DNA of 64,000 nucleotides. It comes from Rotaria socialis. Lineage: Eukaryota > Rotifera > Eurotatoria > Philodinida > Philodinidae. The first letter of the stretch is position 1. Every line of letters starts with the position of its first letter. Of the stretch, positions 1 through 12,263 are shown piece after piece. The stretch spans positions 124,001-188,000 of the forward strand of contig CAJNYU010001520.1 of the NCBI GenBank assembly GCA_905331475.1, in the 5' to 3' direction. Made by a program: the position numbers and the translations under genes. Under the pieces are notes generated by a model. That model made no database searches. It was not told the origin of the DNA and worked only from the letters and a program-made list of their open reading frames with translations.

Positions 1-3000
1 CAGCATCCAAACCAGTAGTTGCTGCATTGAACAAAAGCCAGAAAAAGTCGAACTCTTCATCAGATTCAGATTCATCAAACGAGAATGACAAGAAACCAGT
101 GGTAACAATTACCAATAAACCGAAAGCAACTCCAATTGTAACAAAGAAAGACTCAAGTTCAAGCAGTAGTAGCGATTCTGACGCACCAGCAATAAAAAAA
201 CCAACATCAACAACACCTGCTAAAGGTAAGCATTTTGTTTTATGAGAATTCATTGTTTTTTATATCATATGATCTCAATGTGCAGCTCCTGCTACACCTG
301 CTACTCCAATATTCAAGAAACCAATCGCTACTACTCCAGCTACTGCTACTAATAAGAAGAAACAAGATTCATCATCTTCATCGGATTCATCAGATGATGA
401 TAAACAAAAGAAAACACCGGTAAAAGCGCCGATAGCTGCTAAAATTGTACAACAACCAATTAAAAAAGCTGTCCCATCAAGTAGCAGTGATTCATCATCA
501 GATGATGACAAACCAGCAAGCGTCAAACCAGTCGCGTCAAAGGGTACATAACCATCTTTTTCCTAGCACATCATTTGTTTTACATGGTTTTATTCTTTAT
601 AGCTACACCGACTGTAACAAAACCAGCAGTATCAACACCAGCTTCGGTCTCTGCTACCAAGAAGAAAGATTCATCATCTGATTCAGATTCATCAGATGAC
701 GATAAACAAAAGAAAGCTCCAATTGCTGTCAAACCAGCACAACAGCCAATTAAAAAACCTGCCTCATCAAGCAGTAGCGATTCAGATGATGACAAACCAG
801 TCACAAAGACTCCAGTTGTTTCCAAAGGTAATGATCTTATTCTCATCGTTGGTTAAGTGCATCCTAAATTTCATACTCTTTTTAGTTACACAAAAAGCTG
901 CTGTACCACCACCAGCTAATCTCAAGAGTATTAAGAAGAAAGATTCTTCATCAGATTCAGATTCCACCGAGGATGATAAACAAAAAAAGTCACCAATAAA
1001 AAAAGTAACACCGGTCGCTGCAAAACCAGTTAAGAAACCTGCTTCATCAAGTAGCAGTGATTCCGATGATGATGATAAACCAGCGATCAAGACTCCAGTT
1101 GCGTCAAAAGGTAACTATTCAATCAGTCTTTGAAGATGAACTTTTGCCATTTGTTTCTAATTATTTCAGTAGCACTGAAAGTTGCAATACCACCACCAGC
1201 TGGTCTATCAAGCAATAAGAAGAAAGATAGTTCATCAGATTCATCATCATCGGATGATGATAAACTGAAAAAAGCACCTGTGAAAGCAGCACCTACGCCT
1301 GCTAAACCAGTTCAACAACCGGTTAAAAAACCTGCTTCATCAAGCGATAGTGATTCATCAGATGATGATAAACCAATTGCCAAAACGCCAGTTGTATCGA
1401 AAGGTATATATTCTATTTCAATCAGTGAAATGTAAATTGTTGATTCCTATTGTTTTCTCTTTAGTGCCATCTACACCAGTGACTAAAAGTGCAGTTCAAG
1501 TTGCAGCTAAGAAGAAAGATAGTTCGTCTGATTCGGATTCATCAAGTGCTGATGACAAGAATAAAAAAGCTGCATTTGCACTTAACAGACCATCGTCCAC
1601 ATCTACTCCAATGCAACGAACAACTAAAAAGGCTGCGTCTTCGAGCAATACTAGTGATTCAGATGATAATACTACAGCTAAACAATCAGCTGTATCAAAG
1701 AGTAAAACTTCAGCTTTAGAAATATCTCTGAAATCTAATATTTACTATTTTCTAGTTGCTTTAGCACCTCCAGCTAAAAAGCCTGTTGTATTGGCACAAG
1801 CTACGGCACGAATTTCGAAAAAGAAAGATTCATCATCAGACTCATCGTCGGATGACGACAAGAAAAAAACAAAACCAATACTTGCAGTTACTAAATCAGC
1901 TCCTACACCAGTAATAAAGAAGGCTGCTAGTTCAAGTAGTAGTGATTCAGAAGACGATAAACCTGTGAACAAAAAGCCAACACAACAAATCTCAACTGTT
2001 AAAAGTAGGATTATCATCATTTTGAAATTTCGATATCGAAATATATATATGTGTGTGTTTCAAATTTTTTAAGCACCTACTACACCTGTTGTTTCAAAGA
2101 TTGCCAAAACGCCGGTTGTATCAAATAATAGCAATAAGAAGAAACAAGATTCGTCTTCATCGGATTCTTCTGATGATGACGTAAAGAAACAACCAGCTAA
2201 ACCAACAGCAACTACACCAGTTCAATCGATCAAACGTAAAGCAGCTTCGTCAAGTAGTTCGAGTTCAGATTCCGATGTTGTTCCCGTACCTACGATTAAA
2301 AAACAATCAATACTGCTAAATAAAAGTATGTTTCTTTTTTGTTTCCATCGTATCCAATCTTTGTATATATTTTCAATTGTTTTCTTAAATAGCTAATATT
2401 ACTCCAGCTGTACACAAAGCTGTTGTATCTACGCCCGTGAATGTTTCAAATAACAAGAAAAAAGATTCATCATCTGATTCATCCGACGATGATATTAAAT
2501 TAAAACCAGCAGCTTCACCAGTTAAATCAACACCAATCACAAGACCTAGTCAACAACCAATGAAAAAGCCTGCTTCATCAAGCAGTAGCGATTCCGATGA
2601 GGATGCTGCTCCAGCGAGCAAAAAGCCTGCTGTCTTGAACAAACCATCAGTTCAACCAGCGAATGTGTCAATTAATAATAAAAAAGCTGCTGTAGCAGAT
2701 AGCAGTGATTCGGATTCTGACGATGACAAACCAATTAAAAAAACTCTCACGAATGGTTTGTAAAATTATCTCGCTTTAAAAATGAATCCCCTATGTTGTA
2801 ATTTAGGTTCGACTATATCTAAACCATCGGTTGCAGCCGTTAATGGCAATAGCAATTTAAAACGTAAAGCACCATCATCAAGTGATGAGTCCGAAGATGA
2901 AAAACCAGCGCATAAAAATGTTTCACTTAATGGTTCAATGCAAAAAGAGAATCAAGTTAGTTTCTTTGATTTTTTTTTTATTGTTATTTTCTTTTTTATA

Positions 3001-3415
3001 ATATTGAATGTTTAGATGAATAAATCACAAAATAATGGAAACGAAAAAGTGTGTAGACTCAATTTTACAATATATAATATGTATTGTTTTGTTTTGTTTC
3101 TAGCGTACAACATCTCCATTTCGTCGTGTTCGCGAAGAGGATGCTGATCCCGAGTATTTACAAAAAATGGGGAAAAATTCATTTGAAAATAAAGTAAAAA
3201 TTGTTTTTGTGGTTCTCGTAGGTGTAATCTCTATTGTTTTTATCTAGGCGGGTGCACGTGGTTCATGGGGTGAGAAAGCGAATGCTGATTTAAAATTTAC
3301 TCGCGGTAAAAGTTTTCGTCATGAAAAAACGAAAAAGAAACGTGGTTCATATCATGGTGGTAAAATTGATTCGGTTAATACATTTTCAATTAAATTTGAT
3401 GACTCAGATGGCTGA
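1..3415 (+). CDS. NOLC1: Nopp140/NOLC1-like nucleolar phosphoprotein, 3' part
   Basis: The gene enters from the left edge, so its start is missing. Exons by splice signals: <1-225, 286-543, 603-827, 886-1110, 1170-1403, 1465-1701, 1756-2004, 2074-2325, 2393-2755, 2807-2955, 3016-3048, 3104-3193, 3248-3415. Exons 2-9 each repeat one plan: a basic Ala/Pro/Lys/Val linker, an acidic Ser/Asp block ([15 protein letters not shown] type), a second linker ending KKPA, then a second [10 protein letters not shown] block. This alternation is the hallmark of Nopp140. The last exons encode the conserved SRP40 C-terminus, with [15 protein letters not shown], then GSWGEKAN, then [16 protein letters not shown], ending SIKFDDSDG. 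Nopp140 is a heavily CK2-phosphorylated chaperone of box C/D and H/ACA snoRNPs in nucleoli and Cajal bodies. The acidic serine runs are CK2-type sites. The family call is firm; only the N-terminal LisH-like end is not visible. Confidence 0.93.
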
Positions 3416-3594
3416 GCAAAAAAAGAAAGAAAACTTTCCTTTGTCTGTGTTGATTCATTGTTACGTTTGTTTTTTGACGTAAATAAAAGAAAAGAAAGAA
3501 ATATCGAATACAATGAAAAATAAAAGAAACTCAGTTAGTTGATGTAAATTTATATATACTGACGTGTCACAGAATGAGTCATTAGTAAGCAAGT
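3416..3594. other. intergenic, NOLC1 3' flank
   Basis: Short spacer. An AATAAA-type hexamer (aaataaaag near 3480) lies about 65 bp after the NOLC1 stop and is a plausible polyadenylation signal. Confidence 0.4.
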
Positions 3595-4461
3595 ATGCAC
3601 GGAGATAAAGACACAGAAGAAGAATTCTATTTCGACTATGTTCGATTATTGGTGGAAAATCGAATGCTTCATCGATCGGGCTACTATTTAGGTGCATCAA
3701 ATCAATGGGTTCGCATTTTTACCATAACCGCTCGACGATATTGGCTCGCACAAGCCACATGTGAACATCTTACAGCCGATTGGAAAATACATTTTTCTAT
3801 TCGACCTCGAGATATTCCTTTGGCGTTCAATCTTCTATCAGAACTTTACTATGACATGAGATTACCTGTAGGTCTTAAAGCTCGATATCCGGATCATTGG
3901 AAAGATTTTGACAATACATGGCCTAAACATATGTATGGGCGAGAGATCACTGTCTATATACTACTCTATGAGTGCACATCAAAAACTCATCAAACAATGC
4001 TTTATTCTAACAGTGATTTAAGTAAAGCAAAAGGAATGATTAATTGGGATTTATCAAATGTAGGAGATATATATCCAGTGTATGAGTTAACACCTAAAGA
4101 TCAAATTTCGCTTGAACGATATCTTGATTATGTTGATCAAGCTGAAGACCTACTTGAAAAACATCAAATCAAATCCAATGGATGTGCTATTGGCGATTAT
4201 CCGATTGGAAAATATACATCGTTACGTAATGAAAAATTTGTTGCTATTGACGACAATGATACTCGTGAAAAAATACGACTTATCTATCCACCAAACGAAT
4301 GTGGTTACAATGGATCGAATGATAGGATAGATTTAACAAAAGAAATAATTGATTTAAATACATATCGAAAGCGTAAAAAGCAAAAGCAAATAATGAACAT
4401 TTTATTTTTTCTCTCAAGTTCCTTTTTCATTTTCTTTACTTTGAATAAATTAATTTTTTAA
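3595..4461 (+). CDS. uncharacterised protein with hydrophobic C-terminal tail
   Basis: A single open frame of 288 codons with no intron, unlike its neighbours. I do not recognise the family. The protein is rich in aromatic residues (FYFDYVRLL, RRYWLAQATCEHLTADW, YPDHWKDFDNTWPKHMYGR) and looks like a folded cytosolic domain over residues 1-230. It is followed by a basic stretch (YRKRKKQKQ, about 254-262) and a hydrophobic segment of about 23 residues that reaches the stop codon. That arrangement fits a tail-anchored membrane protein. It starts 180 bp after the NOLC1 stop on the same strand. An AATAAA-like motif overlaps the end of the frame. The sense frame has coherent composition, so it is probably real, but no function can be assigned. 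Confidence 0.6.
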   Translation: MHGDKDTEEEFYFDYVRLLVENRMLHRSGYYLGASNQWVRIFTITARRYWLAQATCEHLTADWKIHFSIRPRDIPLAFNLLSELYYDMRLPVGLKARYPDHWKDFDNTWPKHMYGREITVYILLYECTSKTHQTMLYSNSDLSKAKGMINWDLSNVGDIYPVYELTPKDQISLERYLDYVDQAEDLLEKHQIKSNGCAIGDYPIGKYTSLRNEKFVAIDDNDTREKIRLIYPPNECGYNGSNDRIDLTKEIIDLNTYRKRKKQKQIMNILFFLSSSFFIFFTLNKLIF

Positions 4462-5042
4462 TAATAAAAATATCTTTGAAAATGGGAAAAATACGTGCCA
4501 AAAAAGAAATAATTCTGTTACCTTGGGTCGGTTAATTATCGATCGAGACACATATTTAGATAAAAAAATAGACAACTACATATTTTGATTAGACTAATGT
4601 TTCTTTGATTGATGCAAAATGGATATTCTCAGTTGAATGTGTGATCATAATGAAATATTCTTTACCGCGGCCTCCAATTATCAATCAAGTATGTGTAAAT
4701 CGATGTATACTTGTCAAGCCATTCGAGCGGCTCATTTTCTCTTTTTTTTGCAAGATTCATCGCTTACTCTTTGTACAAGTAGAAAAATGAAACGAAAGAC
4801 TAGAGAGATATGCGTTGGCTATGTTAAAATACGTTGTTGCGATACGGTTCACAGATTGTGCATATACATGATCGTTGTTCACTGAAAAAACGAGAGAAAT
4901 CGAGACAGAGCGTATGTGTCTCTTCTTCTTCTTTTTTATCATTATCTATTTCACGCGATTGTGAATATGAAAAAAATCATACATTTTAAAAATAATCACT
5001 CTGTGTTTTACTATCATTTAGTTCATCTCTCAGCTATTAATT
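4462..5042. other. intergenic, likely promoter/5' UTR of the RRM gene
   Basis: 580 bp of AT-rich sequence. Short frames here have biased, low-complexity translations and no recognisable domain. I see no RNA gene or repeat. Confidence 0.4.
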
Positions 5043-7353
5043 ATGCAGCAAGGCTCTACGCCACCGATTCAAACACATTATTCTCCACATTATCATCAAT
5101 ATCCTATTGCTCCAACATTATCAGCATCGTCATCGTCGTCGCTTCTTGTGGCTCAATATTATTCATCGACAAATAGTCCTCAATCAATTAAATCTGCTGA
5201 TACATCTGTATACGGATCTCATGTATCGCCGTCGAAAAGCTCGGCATTTCCAAATATTTCATCGGCATCATCACGTTCAAATGATGTAGATTCACGTCGC
5301 TTAATTTTGCTTAATTTACCTATTGATCTTATTCGAGAATATCTCGAACTTTATTTGGAACATTTATCCGGCGAAGCCGAAATCGAACGCATCGAATATT
5401 CTAATCTTGAAGATACAACTGTAATGGTCACTTTTAAAACTGATCTCGGTTAGCATCGTTTCTTTTCTTGTTGAAATCTATTTTTGTCTACAGTTAACAG
5501 AACGTTTTTTGTTTTGATTAAGATCTGACGGAGGTACGGCGTCGTCATGCAGGCCGGCCAAAATTAAATGAATCTGAGATTTCTATCATTGAAGTTACAC
5601 CACCAGCAACTGTAATGATACGCAATCTACCATCAGATATATCACGCGACGTACTCGAGTTGTATTTTTCAAATCGACGTCGTAGTAATGGTGGTCAAGT
5701 TATTGATGTTACACTTTATGATGAACATCAACATGCACTGGTCACATTTGCTGATCATAAAGGTTGTCAAAAAGAAACGAACAAAATTTGACTTTTCGAG
5801 TCTTTGAATATCGTTTTGCTTTTCTCTCTAGACGTACGTCGAGTTATTAAACATGAACATTTAATACATGGACATCGTTTAGATGTACGAATTTATTATA
5901 AACACATGGGCATTGAACCGTTTATCGATGCATCGAATATTGATAAACAACCCGATCCAATACGTTATCGTGCTTCTGATGATAGTCGCTATTTGTTTTT
6001 ACTTAAAAATCGCCCATTACTTGAAGAACTTCGTGAAAAATTAAAACCATTAAATGCCACTGTTAGTCTACAAACCGAAGGTTCGTTAGAAGTAGTCTAT
6101 AATGGTACACGTTCAACAGTTAAACGACGTTTACAATGGGCGAATGATGTCGAAAAATTTGTTGAATCTTTTCTCAATGACCGTCTTGCTATTTACAAAG
6201 TCCCGTGGAATAACCACAAAATACCAGTCATTACCTGTGAACAACTTGCCGATCTTTCGCTGAAAGATAATACACGTCTTTTTCAATTGATACCTTCAGA
6301 AAATCAGCCGGATAATATAAAAGTAACAGCATTAAAAGATCATCTCGATCGAGCTCTCAACGAACTTACTGATATGTTGACAACATCGAAGATAACAACA
6401 AACAATACGATTCCTTTGAATGATGCAGTTTATCGCAGTAAACCATTTACGCCAGCACGTGATCCAAAAGTAAATAATCATCGTTCATCAGTATTCCTTC
6501 GTTCATCGCCATTGAGACGAAGCATGCATAATGCTGAATTACCGTCGTCACTGTCAAAAACAACAGTCGACGATTATATTGATAATTTACGCTTATATCA
6601 ACTTGATCTACTTGCGATGCGTTTTGTTGATTTAGCACGACATACGTATCTAAATTTAAGCATTGATATCGACCGAACAGGCCGACGAGTTCATCTATGT
6701 GGTCCACCTGATCAAGTCACTGTTTGTAAAAATTATTTTGAATCTATACTCAATAGTCTAGTTCATAGACATTATAAAATAGGAAAAGAACTGGCAGTTT
6801 TTCTATCGAATCCTGATACAGGTAAAAACAACTTTTGTTTTCTACAATTTCATAAGAAAAAAGTTGACATTCGTTTTCCGTTCATCTAGTCGAATTGATA
6901 ATTGGGAATTTAGTAGTTGCGGATCATGTGTGTGCCTACGAAATTGAACGTATAAGTAATAATCATCGGCGAAGTTCAGCATCGCCAACAAGAAATCTCA
7001 ATACGGTCGATACATTATCAAATAATAACGGGAGTTACCATCACAAACTTATTCTCTATAGTTTAACACGTGATACTTGTGATCAAGTTTATGATTTAAT
7101 TCGACGTGATGTACACATTAGCTCGATAATGCTCGATAAAGATGATAAACGTTGTTTGACAAGTGACTCATGGAATGGACATATACGTGATTTGTATTCA
7201 AGTTCGGGTGGTTTTCGGCGTCGGCGTGTGCTGGTACAAGTCAAGCAAAACCATTTGAAATTAGTTGGTTTTAAACAAGATGTTGATAACATGCGCAAAC
7301 GTATTAATGATTATTTTGTTGAAAATTCTATTTCATACTATGAATCAGATTGA
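5043..7353 (+). CDS. PARP10/PARP14-type RRM protein lacking a PARP domain
   Basis: Four exons in phase (5043-5448, 5523-5762, 5832-6821, 6890-7353) give 699 codons plus stop. Residues 1-85 are Ser/Pro/Tyr-rich and disordered. Two RRM-like folds follow. The first starts at SRRLILLNLPIDLIREYLEL. The second has TVMIRNLPSDISRDVLELYF followed by SNRRRSNGGQV and LVTFADHKDVRRVI. The block L-Y-F-x-N-R-R-R-S-x-G-G is characteristic of the RRMs of PARP10 and PARP14. The remaining 450 residues hold further alpha/beta segments that may be KH-like, as in PARP14, and end without macrodomains or an H-Y-E ADP-ribosyltransferase domain. The next 1.2 kb has no frame that could supply one. It probably binds RNA or single-stranded nucleic acid, or acts as an adaptor. 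The RRM kinship is well supported; function is inference. Confidence 0.75.
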
Positions 7354-8622
7354 ATTATGTAGAAAAACCAAACGACATTTGAGGAAAAAACAGAATTATA
7401 TTTATCAATCTTTTTTTCTTTTTTTTTTATGTTGTTTTTAAAAAGCTTTATCGTCTTGTTTACCGATTTTAGAGTTAGATTTATGTATGCTATAATATTC
7501 AAGGAATTTTACTAAGTTGGAATTTAACAATAAATTCTTTGTTTTACCCAAAAACAATACGATCAAAGTCTAAATATTTGTAGCAATGGACTTAGTTCTA
7601 TGTTTCAAAAGGGTCTTAGGAGAATTTTGTTTTATAAAGAAAAATCTGGTAATAACATCGCTGCAATAACTATAATATTCTCTATTGACGTTGATTTATT
7701 GTTGAAATGATGCAATCAATGAAAAGAAACATTACACCGTTTTGCTGGTGTGCTTAAAAGCCGTTTACCGCCTCTGCAAAAACGAAGGATTTTGTCAAAA
7801 AAATGAAAATTGATATGAGTGTGTCATTAAATATTAGATAATATTGGCGAACAAAATGGTTTTTCATCATACAATAGGCTTAGAAAAAAAAGAAAACGAT
7901 TTTTTGAAGATATACAAGTACCAAACAGAGGGAATTGCATGCAATCTGCTGTAAATGTTTATTAGTGAACTAATTGAAGATGTTGTTTTGAAGTATTTTT
8001 ACATTTCAGCACTTTACATCATATTCTGATATAACAACGGCGGATTTCATATTTCAATTAAGGTAAACAGGACTTGAAAAATATGCATAACGCTAGATGA
8101 TTGTCTAACAAATTGTACTGATTTTCAATGTACCTGTCTACGAAGCTCGGGCACCATCAAACACGTCAGACGTCTCGTTTGGTATCAATTTCAATAATAA
8201 AAGTGCAAAAAGAAATGATTCAAAAACACGTTTTTCTTGAAATGAAACTTTAAAAATGATTCTCTAACAGTTTTCTACCTCAATAAAAGGCGCAACCAAA
8301 TAGTTGCGTTTTCATATGAAGAGTTGCGGTTAGAACTAGCGGCTATCTTCTTTCTTTGGAAAACAGGACTCTCTCTCTCTCTCTCCTGTTCGTTCTCATG
8401 GTTCTCTTTAAATTAAAGAAAATAATTAATCGCTAGATCCAAATGTACCCATTAATTATAATTGGAAATATTCGAGACCACAAAACTGCATTCATTTCCC
8501 CGAATACACTAACTTGAAGATCATTTTTTCAGTGAACTCAAGGGTGTGGTTAAAATTCAAAAATATATTTAAAGGATTACAAACAAAAACCAACTCTTAA
8601 ATATCTTTCATGAAAAATAAAC
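7354..8622. other. intergenic
   Basis: 1.27 kb with no convincing frame. AATAAA motifs lie near 7530 (3' end of the RRM gene). A short CT run sits at 8370-8386. The right end is the 3' flank of the minus-strand transporter gene. Confidence 0.4.
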
Positions 8623-9774
8623 TCATTGTTTTTCTTCAGTATCATGCAGCATACATTGAATATCTTTTAATTCCACTTGCTTCTGTAAACGACGTTCAAC
8701 AATAATTTTCGACACTCCAAGAATCACTACACTAACAATAACCAACGCTGAGCCAATGAGTGCAAATAAATTTGATCTTTTCGTTGTAAAAATATTCTGG
8801 AGAATTAATGCAAAAATAATATCAGCTGAACCGAGAAGTGTGTACACAGCTGGATGTTCACGTTTAATAGCTTTTTGTGATAAAATATTTGGAATAATGA
8901 CAATAGTACCAAGCGTCGATGCTAATAAAAATCGCCACGATACAACATAATCAAATGTGAATCTAGTTTGAAGAAAAAACTGTTTATGTAGTTGATACGC
9001 GAGAAGAAAACTAAATACTGCCAAGCAATAATGAAGAGTAATTACGCTTGGTTTAATCGTTTTCGATGTTGAAATAAGTTGTTTGAATGCGAGAACATTT
9101 ACCGCTGATGCTATTGCGCTACTAATCGATAGAGACAAGCCGAGTGCACGAAGTTTACTGCTAATAAGAACAGCAGAAGATACTTTTGATGAAAATATAA
9201 AACTTGGTTGTGCAACAAGAATAACACCAAGAAGAGTAAGAGGTATAGATATCAAGGAAACTTTTGATGGTCGTTCTCGATAAAGAATAATACTGAGAAC
9301 TGATGTCCAAACGACTCTTGTATATGCTAAAGTTGTAACATCGGGCAATTCGATATAACGTATAGCAAAAAAATATAAGAAGAAACTTCCGGCACCTGTT
9401 CCACAACATAAAAATTGTGAAAATATTTGAATACCTGCGCCCGGAAGCAATTGGTAATTTTTTTTATGTGCATAGAGGATGTTGGATGTTATTTGAACAA
9501 TAAAACGTATGAAGAATGCGTCAAGCAAATCAATACCCAATTGTTTTATGATAAATGTTGTACAAGTAAAGACAAATGATGCTACCAATGCATACATAAT
9601 ACCAGAAAAACGTGTAGCCCAACTGAATTTTTTCAATAAACCATTTTCAATGTCTGAACGGTTAATACTCAATGTTGATACAGCCGGTGGAATAAGAACA
9701 CTTGGTTCAATAGGAGCATCATCATACTCCAATTTATCAGTTTCATCGTAGAAAATTTTTGCATTCGGCGGCAT
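8623..9774 (-). CDS. EamA / SLC35G-like drug-metabolite transporter superfamily protein
   Basis: One intronless frame of 383 codons. After a cytosolic N-terminus of about 55 residues come ten hydrophobic segments in two repeats of five, the arrangement of the EamA/DMT superfamily. Diagnostic stretches are a first helix with GIMYALVASFVFTCTTFIIK and, in the first repeat, LPDVTTLAYTRVVWTSVLSI followed by a charged RERPSK loop and LTLLGVILVAQPSF. That pattern is typical of SLC35G proteins. The C-terminus is short, charged and cytosolic (VERRLQKQVELKD). SLC35G members are integral membrane carriers of unknown substrate, so none is assigned. The start codon chosen is the first ATG of the frame. 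The gene lies tail-to-tail with the preceding plus-strand RRM gene. Confidence 0.85.
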   Translation of the reverse strand: MPPNAKIFYDETDKLEYDDAPIEPSVLIPPAVSTLSINRSDIENGLLKKFSWATRFSGIMYALVASFVFTCTTFIIKQLGIDLLDAFFIRFIVQITSNILYAHKKNYQLLPGAGIQIFSQFLCCGTGAGSFFLYFFAIRYIELPDVTTLAYTRVVWTSVLSIILYRERPSKVSLISIPLTLLGVILVAQPSFIFSSKVSSAVLISSKLRALGLSLSISSAIASAVNVLAFKQLISTSKTIKPSVITLHYCLAVFSFLLAYQLHKQFFLQTRFTFDYVVSWRFLLASTLGTIVIIPNILSQKAIKREHPAVYTLLGSADIIFALILQNIFTTKRSNLFALIGSALVIVSVVILGVSKIIVERRLQKQVELKDIQCMLHDTEEKQ

Positions 9775-10864
9775 GACAGAGCGTTAATAAAGAAAAAGCA
9801 GCCGATGATACTTGTGACTTGCTAAAAGTGTAGCTTCAAATCAATAACGACAGCGACGTAAATAATAGCGAGTAATTTAAAAAAGTGGGATGAGGCGACT
9901 TACGAGTACTACTTTTATACATAATGGAATTAGAGTAAAATGAGGCCAATAAATTCAAATGCAACAACGTACCTTTCACAATTACGAATCAGCGACTAAA
10001 TGACGAAATTGATTTACTCAATAATACTACTGTTTGATGGTTTCCAAAGAGATATTTTATTTGATGACGAGATAGTATACATGTGTAGAATAAAGATTGA
10101 CAATGTTTTGGTGTGAAAGAGGTTTCACCTTTCTTTTCGATCAAGAATAAAGCTATTTAGCACGATTCTTTCAATGACAATCATATCTAAAGTTCTACCT
10201 ACATTATTCGTTTAGTCTCTTTTTTTTTGTTGAAAAAAATGCACTTCCGGAAGAATGCTTTGAGTTATTTTTTCGATTCAAAGAGAAAATTTTGTTGCTC
10301 GCTTGTCACTATTCACTGATTGGTTCGATTTTTCGTATTAAATTATTTGGAGAAAACTTGACGATACTAAATTCATACATGCAGACATAACTTATTTATC
10401 ATAGCTCACGTCATTGGTATTGATGAGATCAAAAGACGCTTATGAAAAATTCTCGAACTGTCTTAATATATAGTCGATCATCTCTACTCTTCTTCGTTTC
10501 TAACTGTTGCACTCTATTTCCAAAGACGTGGAAAGTGAAGCAACGAACTATTGGCTTTAAAAATATCATCGAGTTCTACAAAAATGAATGAACGGCCGAC
10601 CGTTGAAGTTATACGCTGACTGTTTGTTAACTTTCAGTTTATTTTAAATAATCAGACATGTTTTAACGATTAACATTTTTATCTTTTTGTTTTCGTTCGC
10701 TGAACATCTTCGGATTCAATCTGTAATAAAACACGTGTGTATGTGTCTCTCTTTCGTTCTTGTTCAACAGTTAGCGTTCGATCGTGGTCTTCACAATCAT
10801 TTACATCTTGCATTCGACATGTGCATGTTGTTTTTCTCGATTCAGCATCTAAACCGGTAATGCG
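9775..10864. other. divergent intergenic region
   Basis: 1.1 kb between the heads of two divergent genes (transporter on minus, four-helix protein on plus). It must contain both promoters, but I see no recognisable element. A CT-rich tract near 10745-10760 precedes the plus-strand start. Confidence 0.35.
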
Positions 10865-11693
10865 ATGTACGAAAGTAAGTTTTGTTTTTCTTCAAAAATT
10901 CAATGCATTCATTACAAAAAATACTTTTTTCAAATAGATATCAATAATCCAATATCATTTATTTCCCATTATGAGACGATTTCAACGTCACCTGTACGAT
11001 CATCATATGAAAATAATATGCAGCAGCCTATTTATGTATCACTTGAATCAACTGCATCCGATGATATTTCAAAACCTCATAGAGACACAATACCGAGCAT
11101 TCCTCCATTTCAAAGGAAATTTCCTGGTTTAATAGTAACGATTCTAGGCATTTTTGAATTATCTGCTGGATTTATTGTACTTACACTTGAATTGCTTACT
11201 TTCGACATTGCTTTTGGACTTTGGTGTGGTGGTATTTATACACTGGCTGGTGTTGCAATAATTGTGCTCGGTTTGTTTATAAGAAGAAAATAAACTTCGA
11301 ATTTTGAAATCTCTATTTTATTTAGTTGCTGTTACCAATCGCGAACGTCATCAAACATCAGTTATATTGATTTTTCAATTGATTGGTAAGAACATACCAG
11401 TTCGTTTTTGTTAAAGTATATTTTCTGATTTCTTAGCATTGACGTTTACAATTACTGAACTCCTATTGCATAGCGATTTATATCGAAAAAGATGTGTAAC
11501 CAAACCAAATGAACCCACGCGTGAATTAACATTTTATTGTCAATTTGTTATTGTTCAAATGGCTGCTGCCGTACTAGTATTTATTTGTACGATTGTTTTT
11601 TCGATAATCTACTTTCGAATAACCATGATTGTACTTAAACAATCACATGGAACTTTCAACATGTCGAATGCGATTAATTTAACGGCTTGTTAA
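10865..11693 (+). CDS. four-transmembrane protein (MS4A/TMEM-like), family uncertain
   Basis: Exons 10865-10874, 10938-11270, 11326-11385 and 11437-11693 join in phase across introns of 63, 55 and 51 bp. The spliced protein has a cytosolic N-terminus of about 60 residues, then four hydrophobic segments: IVTILGIFELSAGFIVLTLE, a second with GLWCGGIYTLAGVAIIVL, a third split by an intron (ILIFQLIALTFTITELLL) and a fourth, IVQMAAAVLVFICTIVFSII. The tight loop between segments 1 and 2, the longer loop between 3 and 4 and the short tail resemble the MS4A/CD20-like tetraspan shape, with GG-I-Y-x-L-A-G near helix 2. The 63-bp first intron is open in frame, so its retention would only lengthen the N-terminus. 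The first exon is tiny and the true start could be an upstream ATG at 10860 in another frame. Function is not assigned. Confidence 0.65.
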
Positions 11694-12263
11694 TGATTTT
11701 GAATCTGGCGATTGCATTTTATTTTCACTTCTGTTGTGTATTGTATGTATATCTGTATCTACATGTTATCTAACTAAGATAAACTCACACTTTTTATTTT
11801 TATTATTACTATTACTATGATTTTATCTTATTTTTCTGATAAGAAAAACTTTTAAGAATATATTATGATGACCGCATAAGATTCGTTCGTATTCTTTTTT
11901 TTCTTTTCCTCATAGATATGGATTCTCTATGATAACGAATCATTTCTGATGCATGCTTTGAATAATTTTAATTTTTGGTGAGCACCGATTTCTGATCTAG
12001 GGCATAGAACACGTTCACCTATTATCATCACCAACCCGAGTCTTTTTTTTAGGATGAAATTCTTTATCCGATGTATTCGGCTATGGTCAATTCAAATCTG
12101 ATCGATAAATAAAATTTAGACACGTCTTAGCATTACATATAGCCTAGCTAGATGGGAGAATCAATCAAAATATTGTAGTTTTATGTATAAAAACTTTGTC
12201 CAGCATCATTTTTTAATTAAAGATTAGAAAAAACAAATATAATTCACTATTTTAAAAATATGT
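11694..12263. other. convergent intergenic region
   Basis: 570 bp of AT-rich sequence between the 3' ends of a plus-strand and a minus-strand gene. No frame, repeat or RNA gene was recognised. Confidence 0.4.

Noticed and set aside
275-2020. Series of minus-strand frames reading as Ser/Leu/Phe-rich proteins
   Set aside because: They are antisense shadows of the repeated Ser/Asp codons of NOLC1; they recur once per exon.
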